Source: JAPOVO01 sp026708165 (GTDB lineage Bacteria > Chloroflexota > UBA11872 > VXNJ01). Taken from it: a stretch of 64,000 nucleotides of DNA. Both the position numbers and the translations under genes were made by a program. Shown here piece after piece: positions 51,912-60,746 of this stretch. The stretch's first letter is position 1. Every line of letters begins with the position of its first letter. The stretch lies in the NCBI GenBank assembly GCA_965208775.1, contig OZ242360.1, forward strand, positions 2,294,001 to 2,358,000, read 5' to 3'. The notes beneath the pieces were generated by a model. The model made no database searches. It was not told the origin of the DNA and saw nothing but the letters and a program-made list of their open reading frames with translations.

Positions 51912-53096
51912 TTGGCAACTTTAATCGAGCCCCAACTGGCTTCCGCAATGTCCAGACTAGGCACTGAAACGGCGTTCGTGGTGCTGGCCCGCGCGAGGGA
52001 GTTGGAGGCGCAAGGCAAGTCGATAATCCACCTTGAAATAGGGGAGCCCGATTTCGACACGCCGCCAAATATCGTCGAGGCGGGCATTCGCGCGCTGCGG
52101 GAGGGCTGGACACACTACGGACCGTCCCACGGACTGCCGGAGCTTCGAGAGGCCATAGCCGCGGACGTGGCACAGTCGCGAGGCGTTGACGTGTCGCCCG
52201 CCGACGTGCTGGTGACTCCGGGCGCGAAGCCGATCATCTTCTTCTCGATTATGGCGCTGTGCGATCCGGGCGACGAGGTGCTGGTACCCGATCCCGGGTT
52301 TCCGATCTATGAGTCGATGGTCAACTACGTCGGGGCGAAGCCGGTTTCGGTCCCGCTGCTGCCGGAGAACGAGTTCAGCGTCGATCTAGACCACTTCGAA
52401 TCGCTGCTGTCCGACAGGACCAAGCTGCTGATCCTCAACTCGCCGAACAATCCGACGGGTGGAATCATTCCCCGGGCGGATCTCGAACGCATGGCGGAGC
52501 TGGTTCGGGAACGGAAGATCTTCGTGCTGACCGACGAGGTCTACCAGAAGATTCTCTATGAAGACGAGCACTTCAGCATTTTGTCGGTTGACGGGATGGC
52601 GGACCAGACGATCCTGCTGGACGGGTTTTCCAAGACGTACGCGATGACCGGCTGGCGACTGGGCTATTCGGTGGCGCCGCGGTGGCTGACCGACGCGATG
52701 GCGCAGCTACAGACGAACAGCACGAGCTGCACGGCGTCGTTCATCCAGCAGGCCGGGATCGAGGCTCTGACGGGACCGCAGGACTCGGTGAAGGCGATGG
52801 GAGAGGAATTCTGGCACCGGCGGGATCAGCTCGTCGACGATCTGAACGATATCGAGGGAGTTTCCTGCCAGAGTCCGGGAGGGGCGTTCTATGTCTTTCC
52901 GCAGGTGGAAGGTTTCAGCAAGTCGGCGGGGGAGTTGGCCGCGGACCTGCTGAATGAGGCGGGGGTTGCGGTGCTGGGGGGTACGGCTTTCGGACCTCAC
53001 GGCAAGGGTTCGTTCCGGCTGAGCTTCGCGAATTCGAGGGAGAATCTGCGGGAAGCGGCCAGGCGGATGAAGGAGTATCTGGAGGGGCTTGGGTAG
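51912..53096 (+). CDS. Class I/II aminotransferase (AspC-like)
   Basis: This PLP aminotransferase is about 394 residues. It shows the N-terminal IIHLEIGEPDFDTP, VTPGAKPIIFFS, NSPNNPTGG, VLTDEVYQKILYE, Schiff-base Lys in LDGFSKTYAMTGWRLGY and C-terminal FRLSFANS with the carboxylate Arg. The family includes aspartate and aromatic aminotransferases; the exact donor and acceptor are not evident. The start is uncertain: TTG 51912 gives an N-terminus like homologues, ATG 51948 is the first ATG. It precedes the trp operon by 700 bases on the same strand, but the trp leader has its own promoter. Confidence 0.87.
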   Translation: MATLIEPQLASAMSRLGTETAFVVLARARELEAQGKSIIHLEIGEPDFDTPPNIVEAGIRALREGWTHYGPSHGLPELREAIAADVAQSRGVDVSPADVLVTPGAKPIIFFSIMALCDPGDEVLVPDPGFPIYESMVNYVGAKPVSVPLLPENEFSVDLDHFESLLSDRTKLLILNSPNNPTGGIIPRADLERMAELVRERKIFVLTDEVYQKILYEDEHFSILSVDGMADQTILLDGFSKTYAMTGWRLGYSVAPRWLTDAMAQLQTNSTSCTASFIQQAGIEALTGPQDSVKAMGEEFWHRRDQLVDDLNDIEGVSCQSPGGAFYVFPQVEGFSKSAGELAADLLNEAGVAVLGGTAFGPHGKGSFRLSFANSRENLREAARRMKEYLEGLG

Positions 53097-53181
53097 GGGC
53101 GGTTGCTGCCTCGTTTCCAAACTCTTGCGTGAGGCTCCGTTCGCCTTGCGCTAGTCGATAGATCAACGCTCATTCGGCCAT

Positions 53182-53240
53182 CCGTCCATGGTTCGACAGG
53201 CTCACCACGAACGGGAGGGTGGCTCAGCATGAACGGACGG
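53182..53240. repeat. Intergenic palindromic repeat, copy 2
   Basis: Shares 29 identical bases with 39517-39545 and has outer ends CCGTCCATG and CATGAACGGACGG in inverse orientation, so the whole can fold as a hairpin. Confidence 0.8.
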
Positions 53241-53326
53241 ATGTCTCGACGCGAACCGCTCGCCGTGGATGGCGGAGACGGGCGGTTCGCGAACCGCCTC
53301 TACGATCGAGGCCGAATTGTGGGTCT

Positions 53327-53373
53327 GGGTTCCCGCCCCCGATCGGGTCGAGGGAAGGCTTTTCGCGGGAATG
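53327..53373. repeat. Short TTCCCGC/GCGGGAA inverted element
   Basis: GGTTCCCGC at the left and TTTTCGCGGGAATGACGG at the right resemble a shortened form of the element at 41226-41381; a further GCGGGAATGACGG follows at about 53386. Confidence 0.6.
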
Positions 53374-53433
53374 ACGGTAAGGGATGCGGGAATGACGGTT
53401 TGTTCAGGGGATTGTCGGAACGAAAGCAACTTC

Positions 53434-53462
53434 TTGACAGGTCCGGCTTGCTCCCATACGCT
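53434..53462 (+). promoter_or_regulatory. Probable promoter of the trp operon
   Basis: A perfect -35 TTGACA (53434-53439) and a -10-like TACGCT (53457-53462) are 17 bases apart, immediately before the T-box leader. Confidence 0.6.
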
Positions 53463-53465
53463 CGA

Positions 53466-53756
53466 ATCTGGATAAAGGCGTTGAGCGGGACTAGTAACTT
53501 CGGGAGAGCGTCCCCAGAGAGCCGGCGGCTGGTGAGAGTCCGGCGGCGAAACCCCGAAGCGAATGGACCCGGGAGCTGCGGTCCGAAAGGCTTGGCCGAG
53601 TAGGCACCGACGGCATGTCCCACCGTTATCAGGGAAACGCATCGAGGCGGGCTTGGAGCCTGTGCTCCGTGCGCGAGTGAGACGTTGCCGCGTCTAATCG
53701 GGGTGGCACCGCGAAGGTGAACCGTTACCTCTCGTCCCCGAGACGAGGGGTTTTTT
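53466..53756 (+). promoter_or_regulatory. tRNA-Trp-responsive T-box leader of the trp operon
   Basis: The leader contains the Stem I AGAGAG/GGTGAGAG parts, a specifier context GAATGGACC with codon TGG (Trp) at 53564-53566, and the T-box GGGTGGCACCGCG (53701-53713). The bulge TGGC would pair with GCCA, matching the G discriminator of bacterial tRNA-Trp. A terminator follows (53728-53756). Uncharged tRNA-Trp would stabilise the antiterminator and allow expression of trpE and the genes after it. Confidence 0.95.
53728..53756 (+). terminator. Terminator of the T-box expression platform
   Basis: A 9-bp stem, 53728-53736 with 53742-53750 (one G-T pair), loop CCCGA and six T residues to 53756. It lies 44 bases before the trpE start. 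Confidence 0.9.
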
Positions 53757-53799
53757 ATTTGCCCAGACCACGCGGCCGTCTCGAAGGAGGCGTTCAACC

Positions 53800-55326
53800 A
53801 TGAGCGTTGAACTTGGGAGCGCGACGGCGGTAAAACCTGATCGAGACACGGCCGTGGCGTGGCTCGATCAGGGGCGCAGCGTTCCACTGTATCGAGAAAT
53901 CCTGGCCGACCTGGAGACGCCGGTTTCGGCTTATCTGAAGATCGCGGGCGGCGGCCGGTCGTTCCTGCTGGAGAGCGTGGAGTCGAGCGACAGGCTGGGG
54001 CGGTATTCGTTCATCGGCAGCGAGCCGTACTCGGTAGTCCGGATGAGGGACGGCTTACAACGCACCTGTCCGGACTCCGATGGAGAGTACAGCACGTTCG
54101 ACGACCCGTTGAAAGTTATCGAGGCGGAGCTTGCGCGGCGAAACGCCGTCTCGATTCCAGAACTTCCACGCTTCCAGGGCGGGGCGGTCGGGTTCCTGGG
54201 GTACGAAGTCGTGAGGCACTTCGAGGAGCTTCCGCCTCCAGGACGGGACGACCTTGGGCTGCCGGACGCGATGTTGATGTTCGTGGACACGTTCATAGTC
54301 TTCGATCACCTGCATCGCACCATCAAACTGGTATCGCAAGCGGTCAGCACGGGCGACCCCGCCGGGGACTATGAGCGGGCGGTGAAGCGGATCGACCGCC
54401 TGCACGACGCGCTGACCGCGCCCAACGACGCTCGTTCCCTGCTGCCCTTCGCGCCGTCTCGGTCTACAACACTTGACCAGGGCCCCGCCAACATGACCCG
54501 ACGGGAATATGAGGACGCGGTCGAGAGGACCAAGGAATACATCGCGGCGGGGGACATAATCCAGGCAGTGATATCGCTTCGGCTGGTGCGGGAATTGGAT
54601 GTGAGCGCGTTTTCGGTCTACCGGCATCTGCGGCGGGTTAATCCGTCGCCATACATGTACTTCCTCGACATGGGCGGTTTCCAGGTCGTGGGAGCTTCGC
54701 CGGAGATGCTGGTGCAGGCGGAGGGACGGCGGGTCAAAACCCGACCACTGGCGGGAACGAGACCGAGGGGGGCGAACCCGGAGGAAGACTCGGCGCTGGC
54801 GGACGAACTGATGGCGAGCGACAAGGAGCGGGCGGAACACGTGATGCTGGTGGACCTCGGCCGAAACGACGTAGGTCGAGTGGCGGAGGGCGGCACGGTG
54901 CACGTGAGCACGCTGATGGCCGTAGAGAGGTACTCGCACGTGATGCACATCGTGTCGGAGGTCGAGGGGGACCTTGAGTCAGGCAAGACCGGCCTGGACG
55001 CGCTGCGAGCGTGCTTTCCGGCCGGAACGCTATCAGGCGCTCCGAAAATCCGCGCGATGGAGATAATCGCCGAGATGGAGCCCACACGCAGAGGACTGTA
55101 TGGGGGCGCGGTCGGCTACTTCAGCTTTTCGGGGGATGTCGATACGGCCATAACGATCAGGACGATGGTGGCCAAAGACGGGCTCGGCTACGTTCAGGCG
55201 GGGGCGGGGATCGTGGCCGACTCGGATCCGGAGATGGAATACGAGGAGTGCATGAGCAAGGCGCGGGCCGTGATGAGAGCCATCAACCTGGCGCAGGAGG
55301 CGGAAAATGCTTCTCGTAATCGATAA
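53800..55326 (+). CDS. trpE: Anthranilate synthase component I
   Basis: This 508-residue chorismate-utilising enzyme has the N-terminal LLESVESSDRLGRYSFIGS, which carries the tryptophan feedback site (L-x-ES), and the C-terminal catalytic motifs TRPLAGTRPRG, DLGRNDVGRVA, THAC-like LRACFPAGTLSGAPK and YGGAVGYFS. It makes anthranilate from chorismate and ammonia delivered by TrpG. AAGGAGG lies ten bases before the ATG. It is the first structural gene of the operon after the T-box, and overlaps trpG by 20 bases. Both T-box and likely allosteric control are visible. Confidence 0.97.
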   Translation: MSVELGSATAVKPDRDTAVAWLDQGRSVPLYREILADLETPVSAYLKIAGGGRSFLLESVESSDRLGRYSFIGSEPYSVVRMRDGLQRTCPDSDGEYSTFDDPLKVIEAELARRNAVSIPELPRFQGGAVGFLGYEVVRHFEELPPPGRDDLGLPDAMLMFVDTFIVFDHLHRTIKLVSQAVSTGDPAGDYERAVKRIDRLHDALTAPNDARSLLPFAPSRSTTLDQGPANMTRREYEDAVERTKEYIAAGDIIQAVISLRLVRELDVSAFSVYRHLRRVNPSPYMYFLDMGGFQVVGASPEMLVQAEGRRVKTRPLAGTRPRGANPEEDSALADELMASDKERAEHVMLVDLGRNDVGRVAEGGTVHVSTLMAVERYSHVMHIVSEVEGDLESGKTGLDALRACFPAGTLSGAPKIRAMEIIAEMEPTRRGLYGGAVGYFSFSGDVDTAITIRTMVAKDGLGYVQAGAGIVADSDPEMEYEECMSKARAVMRAINLAQEAENASRNR

Positions 55327-55888
55327 CTACGATTCGTTCACCTACAACCTGGTGCAATACCTGTTGGAGCTGAAGCAAACGCTGGAGGTCCGCCGGAACG
55401 ACAAGATCACGATGGACGAGATCGCCGATCTGGACCCGACGGCGATAGTCCTCTCGCCCGGACCGTGCACTCCCAACGAGGCGGGAATCTCGCTTGAACT
55501 GATCGAGAGTCTGGCGTCATCGAAGCCGATCCTGGGAGTGTGCCTGGGGCATCAGTGCATCGGACAGGCGTTCGGCGGAAACGTAATCCGCGCACCGGAG
55601 CTGATGCACGGCAAGACCTCGCAGATCCATCACAACGGCGAGTCCATCTTCGAAGGTCTACCGACGCCTTTCGAGGCCACGCGGTACCACTCGCTGATCG
55701 TCGAGCGGGATACGCTACCGGAGGTGCTGGAGGTTAGCGCGGAGACGGAGGACGGTCTGATAATGGGTCTGCGGCACGAGGAATATCCTGTGTACGGGGT
55801 GCAGTTTCATCCCGAGTCGATACTCACTCCCGCGGGCAAGGACCTGCTTCGCAACTACCTCGAGCTATGCGGTCTGGAGACGAGCTGA
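55307..55888 (+). CDS. trpG: Anthranilate synthase component II (glutamine amidotransferase)
   Basis: This 193-residue class I amidotransferase begins MLLVIDNYDSFTYNL and has the oxyanion PGPCTPNEAG, nucleophile Cys in GVCLGHQCIG and catalytic His-Glu in VQFHPESI. It hydrolyses glutamine and passes ammonia to TrpE; in many bacteria it is also shared with 4-amino-4-deoxychorismate synthase. It overlaps trpE upstream by 20 bases, and its TGA overlaps the trpD ATG (TGATG at 55886-55890), indicating tight coupling. Confidence 0.96.
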   Translation: MLLVIDNYDSFTYNLVQYLLELKQTLEVRRNDKITMDEIADLDPTAIVLSPGPCTPNEAGISLELIESLASSKPILGVCLGHQCIGQAFGGNVIRAPELMHGKTSQIHHNGESIFEGLPTPFEATRYHSLIVERDTLPEVLEVSAETEDGLIMGLRHEEYPVYGVQFHPESILTPAGKDLLRNYLELCGLETS

Positions 55889-56898
55889 TGATCGTTGAGG
55901 CGACGCAAGAGGTCATTGCGGGAGGCAGGCTGTCGTTCGAGACCGCGGCTGGGGTGATGGGCGAGATAATGGACGGCTTGCCGACGCCGGCCCAGTTCGG
56001 GGCGTTCGTGGCGGCCCTGAGCACGCGGGGCGAGACTTCCGAAGAAATTGCTGGCATGGCGACGGTGATGCGGGGGCGAGCGCGCCAGGTGGATGCCGGC
56101 GACGGCCTCGTCGATACGTGCGGCACGGGCGGGGACGGGCAAAACACCTACAACATCTCGACGGCGGCGGCCTTCGTGGTGGCGGGCGCGGGCGGCAAAG
56201 TCGCCAAGCACGGCAATCGCGCGGCGACGAGCATGAGCGGGAGCGCGGACGTGCTCGAAGCGCTGGGTGTGAAGATCGATCTGCCGCCGGAGGCGGTAGC
56301 AGAGTGCATACGCCGGGCGGGCGTGGGGTTCATGTTCGCGCAGACGTATCATCCGGCGATGAAGTTCGCGGCGCCGCTGCGGCGGGAAATCGGCATCAGA
56401 ACGGTATTCAACGTGCTGGGGCCGCTGACGAATCCGACCGGCGTGAAACGGCAGGTGCTGGGGGTGGGCCGCGCCGATCTGGTAGGAACGATGGCTGAAG
56501 TCCTCGTGCGCATGGGAGCCGAGCACGCGCTGGTAGTCCACGGCAAGGAAGGACTCGACGAGGTGTCGATTTCGGGGCCGACGCTGGTGGCCGACGCGCG
56601 CGGCGGAGAGGTCAGCCGGTATGAGATCCAGCCGGGCGACTTCGGGCTGGATGCGGCGCCGACGGAGGCGATAGCGGGCGGAGACCCCGAACACAACGCG
56701 GCGATCATCAGATCGGTATTGAACGGCGAGGACGGGCCGCGGCGCGACGTGCTGCTAATCAACGCCGGCGCCGGGATCTTCGCGGCCGGTCTGGCGCCGG
56801 ATATCGGGAGTGGAGTTCGTCTGGCCGCCGAGTCGATTGACGGCGGCAAGGCGCGCGCGGCACTGGAATCGCTGGTCGAATTGAGCAATGAGGTCTGA
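55888..56898 (+). CDS. trpD: Anthranilate phosphoribosyltransferase
   Basis: This 336-residue enzyme has the PRPP-binding DTCGTGGDG, the KHGNRAATSMSGSADVLEALG stretch with anthranilate and phosphate contacts, and the metal-site DE in GLDEVSISGPT. It joins anthranilate to phosphoribosyl pyrophosphate. The ATG at 55888 overlaps the trpG stop and leads into the usual VEATQEVIAGG start; an earlier ATG at 55867 is inside trpG. It overlaps trpC by 11 bases. Confidence 0.96.
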   Translation: MIVEATQEVIAGGRLSFETAAGVMGEIMDGLPTPAQFGAFVAALSTRGETSEEIAGMATVMRGRARQVDAGDGLVDTCGTGGDGQNTYNISTAAAFVVAGAGGKVAKHGNRAATSMSGSADVLEALGVKIDLPPEAVAECIRRAGVGFMFAQTYHPAMKFAAPLRREIGIRTVFNVLGPLTNPTGVKRQVLGVGRADLVGTMAEVLVRMGAEHALVVHGKEGLDEVSISGPTLVADARGGEVSRYEIQPGDFGLDAAPTEAIAGGDPEHNAAIIRSVLNGEDGPRRDVLLINAGAGIFAAGLAPDIGSGVRLAAESIDGGKARAALESLVELSNEV

Positions 56899-57694
56899 GC
56901 CGGTGACGCGAACGCTGACGATTCTCGATGAGATCATCGAGCACAAGCGCGCCGAGGTCGCGTTGGCTAGCGAAACGCACTCTCAGTCGCTGTTGATGGA
57001 TCGGACGGCGGGTCTGCCGCGTCCGCGAGGGTTCGCCCGTGCGCTCTCGAGGCCGGGCGTTTCGGTGATAGCGGAGTTCAAGCGGGCTTCACCGTCGGCG
57101 GGGGCGTTTGGAACGGGACTCGATCCGGCTACCACCGCTCGCGAGTACGAGCGGGGCGGGGCGGCGGCTATGTCGGTATTAACGGACGCCCGCCATTTCA
57201 AGGGAAGCGCCGGAGACCTGGATTCGGCACGGAGCGCCGTCGAGTTACCGGTGTTGAGAAAGGACTTCGTGATCGACGAGTATCAGATCGTGCAGAGCCG
57301 CGTCATGGGGGCGGACGCGATATTGCTTATCGCGGCGGCGCTCGACGACATGAGCGATCTCTCGGCGGCGGCGCACTCGCTCGACCTGGACGTTCTGATC
57401 GAGGTCCATACCGAAGCGGAACTGGGGCGCGCGCTGGACGCCGAACCGGATGCAATCGGGATAAACAATCGCGATCTGCGGACTTTCCACACCGACCTTG
57501 CGGTTACCGAAGGACTGGTACCACTGATTCCCTCCGGAATCCCCGTCGTGAGTGAGAGTGGAATCCGTGATGCGGAGGACGTTCGAGCGCTCCGTGATCT
57601 GGGCGTGGACGCCGTGCTGGTGGGCGAGTCGATAGTGAGATCCGCGTGCCGAGAGGAGGCCGTGTCGCGGCTGGTGGAGGCCGGGCGTGCCTGA
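56888..57694 (+). CDS. trpC: Indole-3-glycerol phosphate synthase
   Basis: This 268-residue TIM-barrel enzyme begins with LDEIIEHKRAEV and carries VIAEFKRASPSAG (catalytic Glu/Lys), VLRKDFVIDEYQI, LIEVHTEAEL, GINNRDLRTFHTD and VSESGIRD. It cyclises carboxyphenylamino-deoxyribulose phosphate to indole glycerol phosphate. It lies between trpD and trpF with overlaps on both sides. All catalytic residues expected of the family are present. Confidence 0.96.
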   Translation: MRSEPVTRTLTILDEIIEHKRAEVALASETHSQSLLMDRTAGLPRPRGFARALSRPGVSVIAEFKRASPSAGAFGTGLDPATTAREYERGGAAAMSVLTDARHFKGSAGDLDSARSAVELPVLRKDFVIDEYQIVQSRVMGADAILLIAAALDDMSDLSAAAHSLDLDVLIEVHTEAELGRALDAEPDAIGINNRDLRTFHTDLAVTEGLVPLIPSGIPVVSESGIRDAEDVRALRDLGVDAVLVGESIVRSACREEAVSRLVEAGRA

Positions 57695-58292
57695 AGGAAT
57701 CAGAGTCAAGATTTGCGGTTTGAGGCGACCGGAGGACGCGCGGGCGGCGGTCGAGGCGGGCGCGGACATGCTGGGAGTGGTGCTGTGCCCAGCGCGCCGT
57801 AGAGTGCCGCTGCCGCTGGCCGCCGAGATATTGGGGGAAGCGCCAGCGGGTGTGCGCAAGGTTGGGATCTTCGTGAACCCGCGGTTTGAGGAAGTTGCGG
57901 CGGCTGTCGAGATAGCCGGAATCGAAGTGGCGCAACTGAACGGTAACGAATCGTCGGAGTTTTGCGACGGCCTCGGAATAGAAGCGATGAAGAGCTTTCG
58001 CGTGACGGACACGGGGGTGTCTCCCGATCCGTTTGCATATGCCAACCCGATAAAGCATGTCGACGCGCCGGATGTAGTGGGCGGCGCAGGAATAGAATGG
58101 GAGTGGAGCCGCGCGGCGGGACTGGCCGCAAGAGTTGACGTGCTTCTGGCGGGCGGTCTCAATACCGACAACGTAAAGCGGGCGATTGAGGCGGTCTCGC
58201 CCTGGGGCGTCGACGTGAGCAGCGGGGTGGAGACGGATGGCGAGAAGGACATCGAAAAGATCCACCGATTCGTGGAAGCGGCGAAGTCATAG
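57687..58292 (+). CDS. trpF: Phosphoribosylanthranilate isomerase
   Basis: This 201-residue TIM-barrel enzyme opens with RVKICGLRRPEDARAA (catalytic Cys), then VAQLNGNES in place of the common QLHG, the catalytic Asp region HVDAPD, LLAGGLNTDNV, and GVDVSSGVE at the phosphate site. It catalyses the Amadori rearrangement preceding TrpC. The start is GTG at 57687, eight bases inside trpC. The substitution of His by Asn in QLNG is mild and outside the proposed catalytic pair. Confidence 0.93.
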   Translation: MPEGIRVKICGLRRPEDARAAVEAGADMLGVVLCPARRRVPLPLAAEILGEAPAGVRKVGIFVNPRFEEVAAAVEIAGIEVAQLNGNESSEFCDGLGIEAMKSFRVTDTGVSPDPFAYANPIKHVDAPDVVGGAGIEWEWSRAAGLAARVDVLLAGGLNTDNVKRAIEAVSPWGVDVSSGVETDGEKDIEKIHRFVEAAKS

Positions 58293-58316
58293 AAAGGCGA
58301 GACCGTTTTAACAGAG

Positions 58317-59435
58317 ATGAGTGATTTGAGAGACGAGATCTTCGGACGAAACGGTCGGGTGAGGGGTTTCCTTCGCACGATTGCCGGGGAGCGGCCGGCA
58401 TGGCTTGCGGTGGCCGCTTTAACCGCCGCGGCGCTGCTGGCGGCGACGGCTTGCGATCAGGGGTTCACTGTGGAGTCATCGCCTGACGGTGGAGGATCGG
58501 GGTCCACGCCAGCGGTGGCGTTCAAAACGCCTCGGACAAAGGCCGCGCCGGAAGTCGAACCAACTCCAACCGCGGAGGCGGATGAATCGCCAACCGCCGA
58601 GGCGGAGGGAACACCTCCGGCTGAAGAAGCCACGCCAACGAGCGCTCCCACGACGGAGGCTGCCGAGACCGAGGCTCCGACGACGGAGACTCCCGCAGCC
58701 GAAACTCCCACCCCGGAGCCGGTGGAGCCTACTCCGACTTCGTCGCCGACCGCGACGGTAGAGCGCACGCTCGTGCCCGCCGAAGAGACTCCGACCCCGG
58801 AGGGAGAGGCGACGCAGCCAGATACGATTTCACCGGAGATGCAGGCATGGCTGTTCGGATTCCTGGGCGACCTTACGGCGGGACGGACGGCGGTGCGTCC
58901 CTTCGAGTTCGACCCGGGACTGGTGGTTCAAAACGAGAGCAATACTCTCCTGGGTCTATTTCCTCTGGAGTTCTTGCAGGCCGCATTTGACGCCAAGGTC
59001 CACAGCTCCTACTTCGTCCAGGCTCTTCAACCGATCAACCCGATGGATCCGACGCAGCACCGCCATCCGGTGGGGTTTTCCGAGTTGATCCTCGTACACG
59101 AGTCGGAAGCGGATGCCGCGTCGTTTGTGAGCACCTTTCGCGAGGTGGCAATACCAACGATTGGAGCGTTATCGGAGCAGTACATCCAGACCAGCTTTCC
59201 CGACGCTCAGCGGAGTTTCCAGGAGGACACCGGTTTCGGGATAGCGGAGGAAGAGTTCGTCCTGGTTGGGGAATATGATCTTGGAATCGAAGGGCCACCA
59301 GTCCGCCCCCAGGTTTACATAATGATCGGCCGACAAGGAAACGTTAGCTTCGGACTGATGGTGCTTTACATGGACTCGCAGTCGAGAATGCGGCCATTCG
59401 CGCTATTCGACCGCTTGGTGAGCAGAATTGGATAG
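58317..59435 (+). CDS. Putative lipoprotein with Pro/Thr/Glu-rich linker, inside the trp operon
   Basis: This 372-residue protein has a long, basic N-terminus, a hydrophobic stretch (about residues 29-43) ending in a lipobox-like LAATAC, and a Thr/Pro/Glu-rich low-complexity linker from about residue 60 to 165. A compact C-terminal domain of about 200 residues begins near ISPEMQAWLFGFL and includes HPVGFSELILVHESEADAASF. No known family is recognised. It lies 24 bases after trpF and 72 before trpB, on the same strand, so is probably co-transcribed under the T-box. Its role in tryptophan metabolism, if any, is unknown. The linker suggests a surface-exposed domain held away from the membrane. 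Confidence 0.8.
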   Translation: MSDLRDEIFGRNGRVRGFLRTIAGERPAWLAVAALTAAALLAATACDQGFTVESSPDGGGSGSTPAVAFKTPRTKAAPEVEPTPTAEADESPTAEAEGTPPAEEATPTSAPTTEAAETEAPTTETPAAETPTPEPVEPTPTSSPTATVERTLVPAEETPTPEGEATQPDTISPEMQAWLFGFLGDLTAGRTAVRPFEFDPGLVVQNESNTLLGLFPLEFLQAAFDAKVHSSYFVQALQPINPMDPTQHRHPVGFSELILVHESEADAASFVSTFREVAIPTIGALSEQYIQTSFPDAQRSFQEDTGFGIAEEEFVLVGEYDLGIEGPPVRPQVYIMIGRQGNVSFGLMVLYMDSQSRMRPFALFDRLVSRIG

Positions 59436-59507
59436 GCGGTGTGGCCCGATTGTTTCCACGGGCCACGTTCCGGCGACCGGCGTCGTAAACATGAAAGGTA
59501 GCTGTCG

Positions 59508-60746
59508 ATGACTTCCAGCGGCGTGCAGCAAGCCACATTCGACGCATCAGTCTGGGAAAACCTACCGACGGAGACGGGGCACTTCGGGACCTTCGGGGGG
59601 CGGTTCGTGCCAGAGACGCTGATGCCGGCGCTGGAGGAGATGGCGGACGCCTATTCGCGCGTGAAGGAGGACCCGGAATTCAACGCCGAGCTGGAGCGGC
59701 TGCTGAAGCATTACGTGGGGAGACCGACCCCGACTTATTTTGCCGAGCGGCTCTCCGACAAGCTTGGCGGAGCACGGATTTATTTCAAGCGTGAGGACCT
59801 GGCTCACACGGGCGCGCACAAGATCAACAACGCGATGGGGCAGGGGCTTCTGGCAAAGGCGATGGGTAAGGACCGGATCATCGCCGAAACCGGCGCGGGC
59901 CAGCACGGAGTCGCGGTCGCGACAGTGTGCGCGATGCTCGATCTGGAATGCCTGATCTACATGGGGGAGGAGGACATCCGTCGACAGGAGCTGAACGTCT
60001 TCCGCATGAAGATTCTCGGCGCGGAGGTTATACCCGTGTCGTCGGGAAGCCGGACTCTGAAGGACGCCATCAACGAGGCCATCCGCGACTGGGTGACCAA
60101 CGTCCTCAATACCTTCTATATCTTCGGATCGGTCGCCGGGCCGCATCCGTATCCGATGATCGTTCGGGACTTCCAGGCGGTTATAGGCCGGGAAGCGCGC
60201 GACCAGATTATCGAGCTGACGGGCCGGTTGCCAGACCTGCTGGTGGCCTGCGTCGGCGGGGGCAGCAACGCCATGGGGCTGTTCTACGAGTTCGTGCGCG
60301 ACGCCGACGTGAAAATGGTGGGTGTCGAGGCCGGCGGGACCGGCATCAACTCGGGAATGCACGCGGCTACCCTCACGGCGGGACGGCCGGGAGTGCTTCA
60401 CGGCGCGCGCAGCTACCTGCTACAGGACGAGAACGGCCAGGTGCACGAAGCTCACAGCATCTCGGCGGGTCTTGACTATCCGGGCGTGGGGCCTGAGCAC
60501 AGCTATCTGATGGACACCGGGCGAGCCAGCTACGTTGCGCGAAATGACGATGATGCGCTCAGGGCGCTTGGAGTCTTGGCGAGGGAGGAAGGGATCATCC
60601 CGGCGCTGGAACCCGCGCACGCGCTGGCTTACGTGATCGACATCGCGCCGTCGATGAGCAGGGACGAGATCATAGTCATCAACCTCTCCGGCCGCGGCGA
60701 CAAGGACATGGAAACGGTGGTGGACCAACTGGGACTGCGCGGTTGA
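59508..60746 (+). CDS. trpB: Tryptophan synthase beta chain
   Basis: This 412-residue PLP enzyme has FGTFGGRFVPETLMPALEEM, the Schiff-base Lys in LAHTGAHKINNAMGQ, the AETGAGQHGVA loop and the phosphate-binding CVGGGSNAMG. The EHSYL segment is typical of TrpB1. It condenses indole with serine and works with TrpA. It follows the lipoprotein gene by 72 bases and overlaps trpA by four (TTGA). Nothing in the active site is unusual. Confidence 0.97.
   Translation: MTSSGVQQATFDASVWENLPTETGHFGTFGGRFVPETLMPALEEMADAYSRVKEDPEFNAELERLLKHYVGRPTPTYFAERLSDKLGGARIYFKREDLAHTGAHKINNAMGQGLLAKAMGKDRIIAETGAGQHGVAVATVCAMLDLECLIYMGEEDIRRQELNVFRMKILGAEVIPVSSGSRTLKDAINEAIRDWVTNVLNTFYIFGSVAGPHPYPMIVRDFQAVIGREARDQIIELTGRLPDLLVACVGGGSNAMGLFYEFVRDADVKMVGVEAGGTGINSGMHAATLTAGRPGVLHGARSYLLQDENGQVHEAHSISAGLDYPGVGPEHSYLMDTGRASYVARNDDDALRALGVLAREEGIIPALEPAHALAYVIDIAPSMSRDEIIVINLSGRGDKDMETVVDQLGLRG

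Larger units (their letters stand above)
53097..53799. other. Intergenic region with repeats, trp promoter and T-box leader
   Basis: The first half holds a palindromic repeat (53182-53240) and a short GCGGGAA element (53327-53373). The second half is the trp promoter and T-box leader, annotated separately. No protein-coding frame here is convincing. Confidence 0.75.

Noticed and set aside
57245..58378. 377-residue minus-strand frame over trpC and trpF
   Set aside because: Both trp genes have complete catalytic motifs on the plus strand; the minus translation is Ser/Pro-rich without signature.
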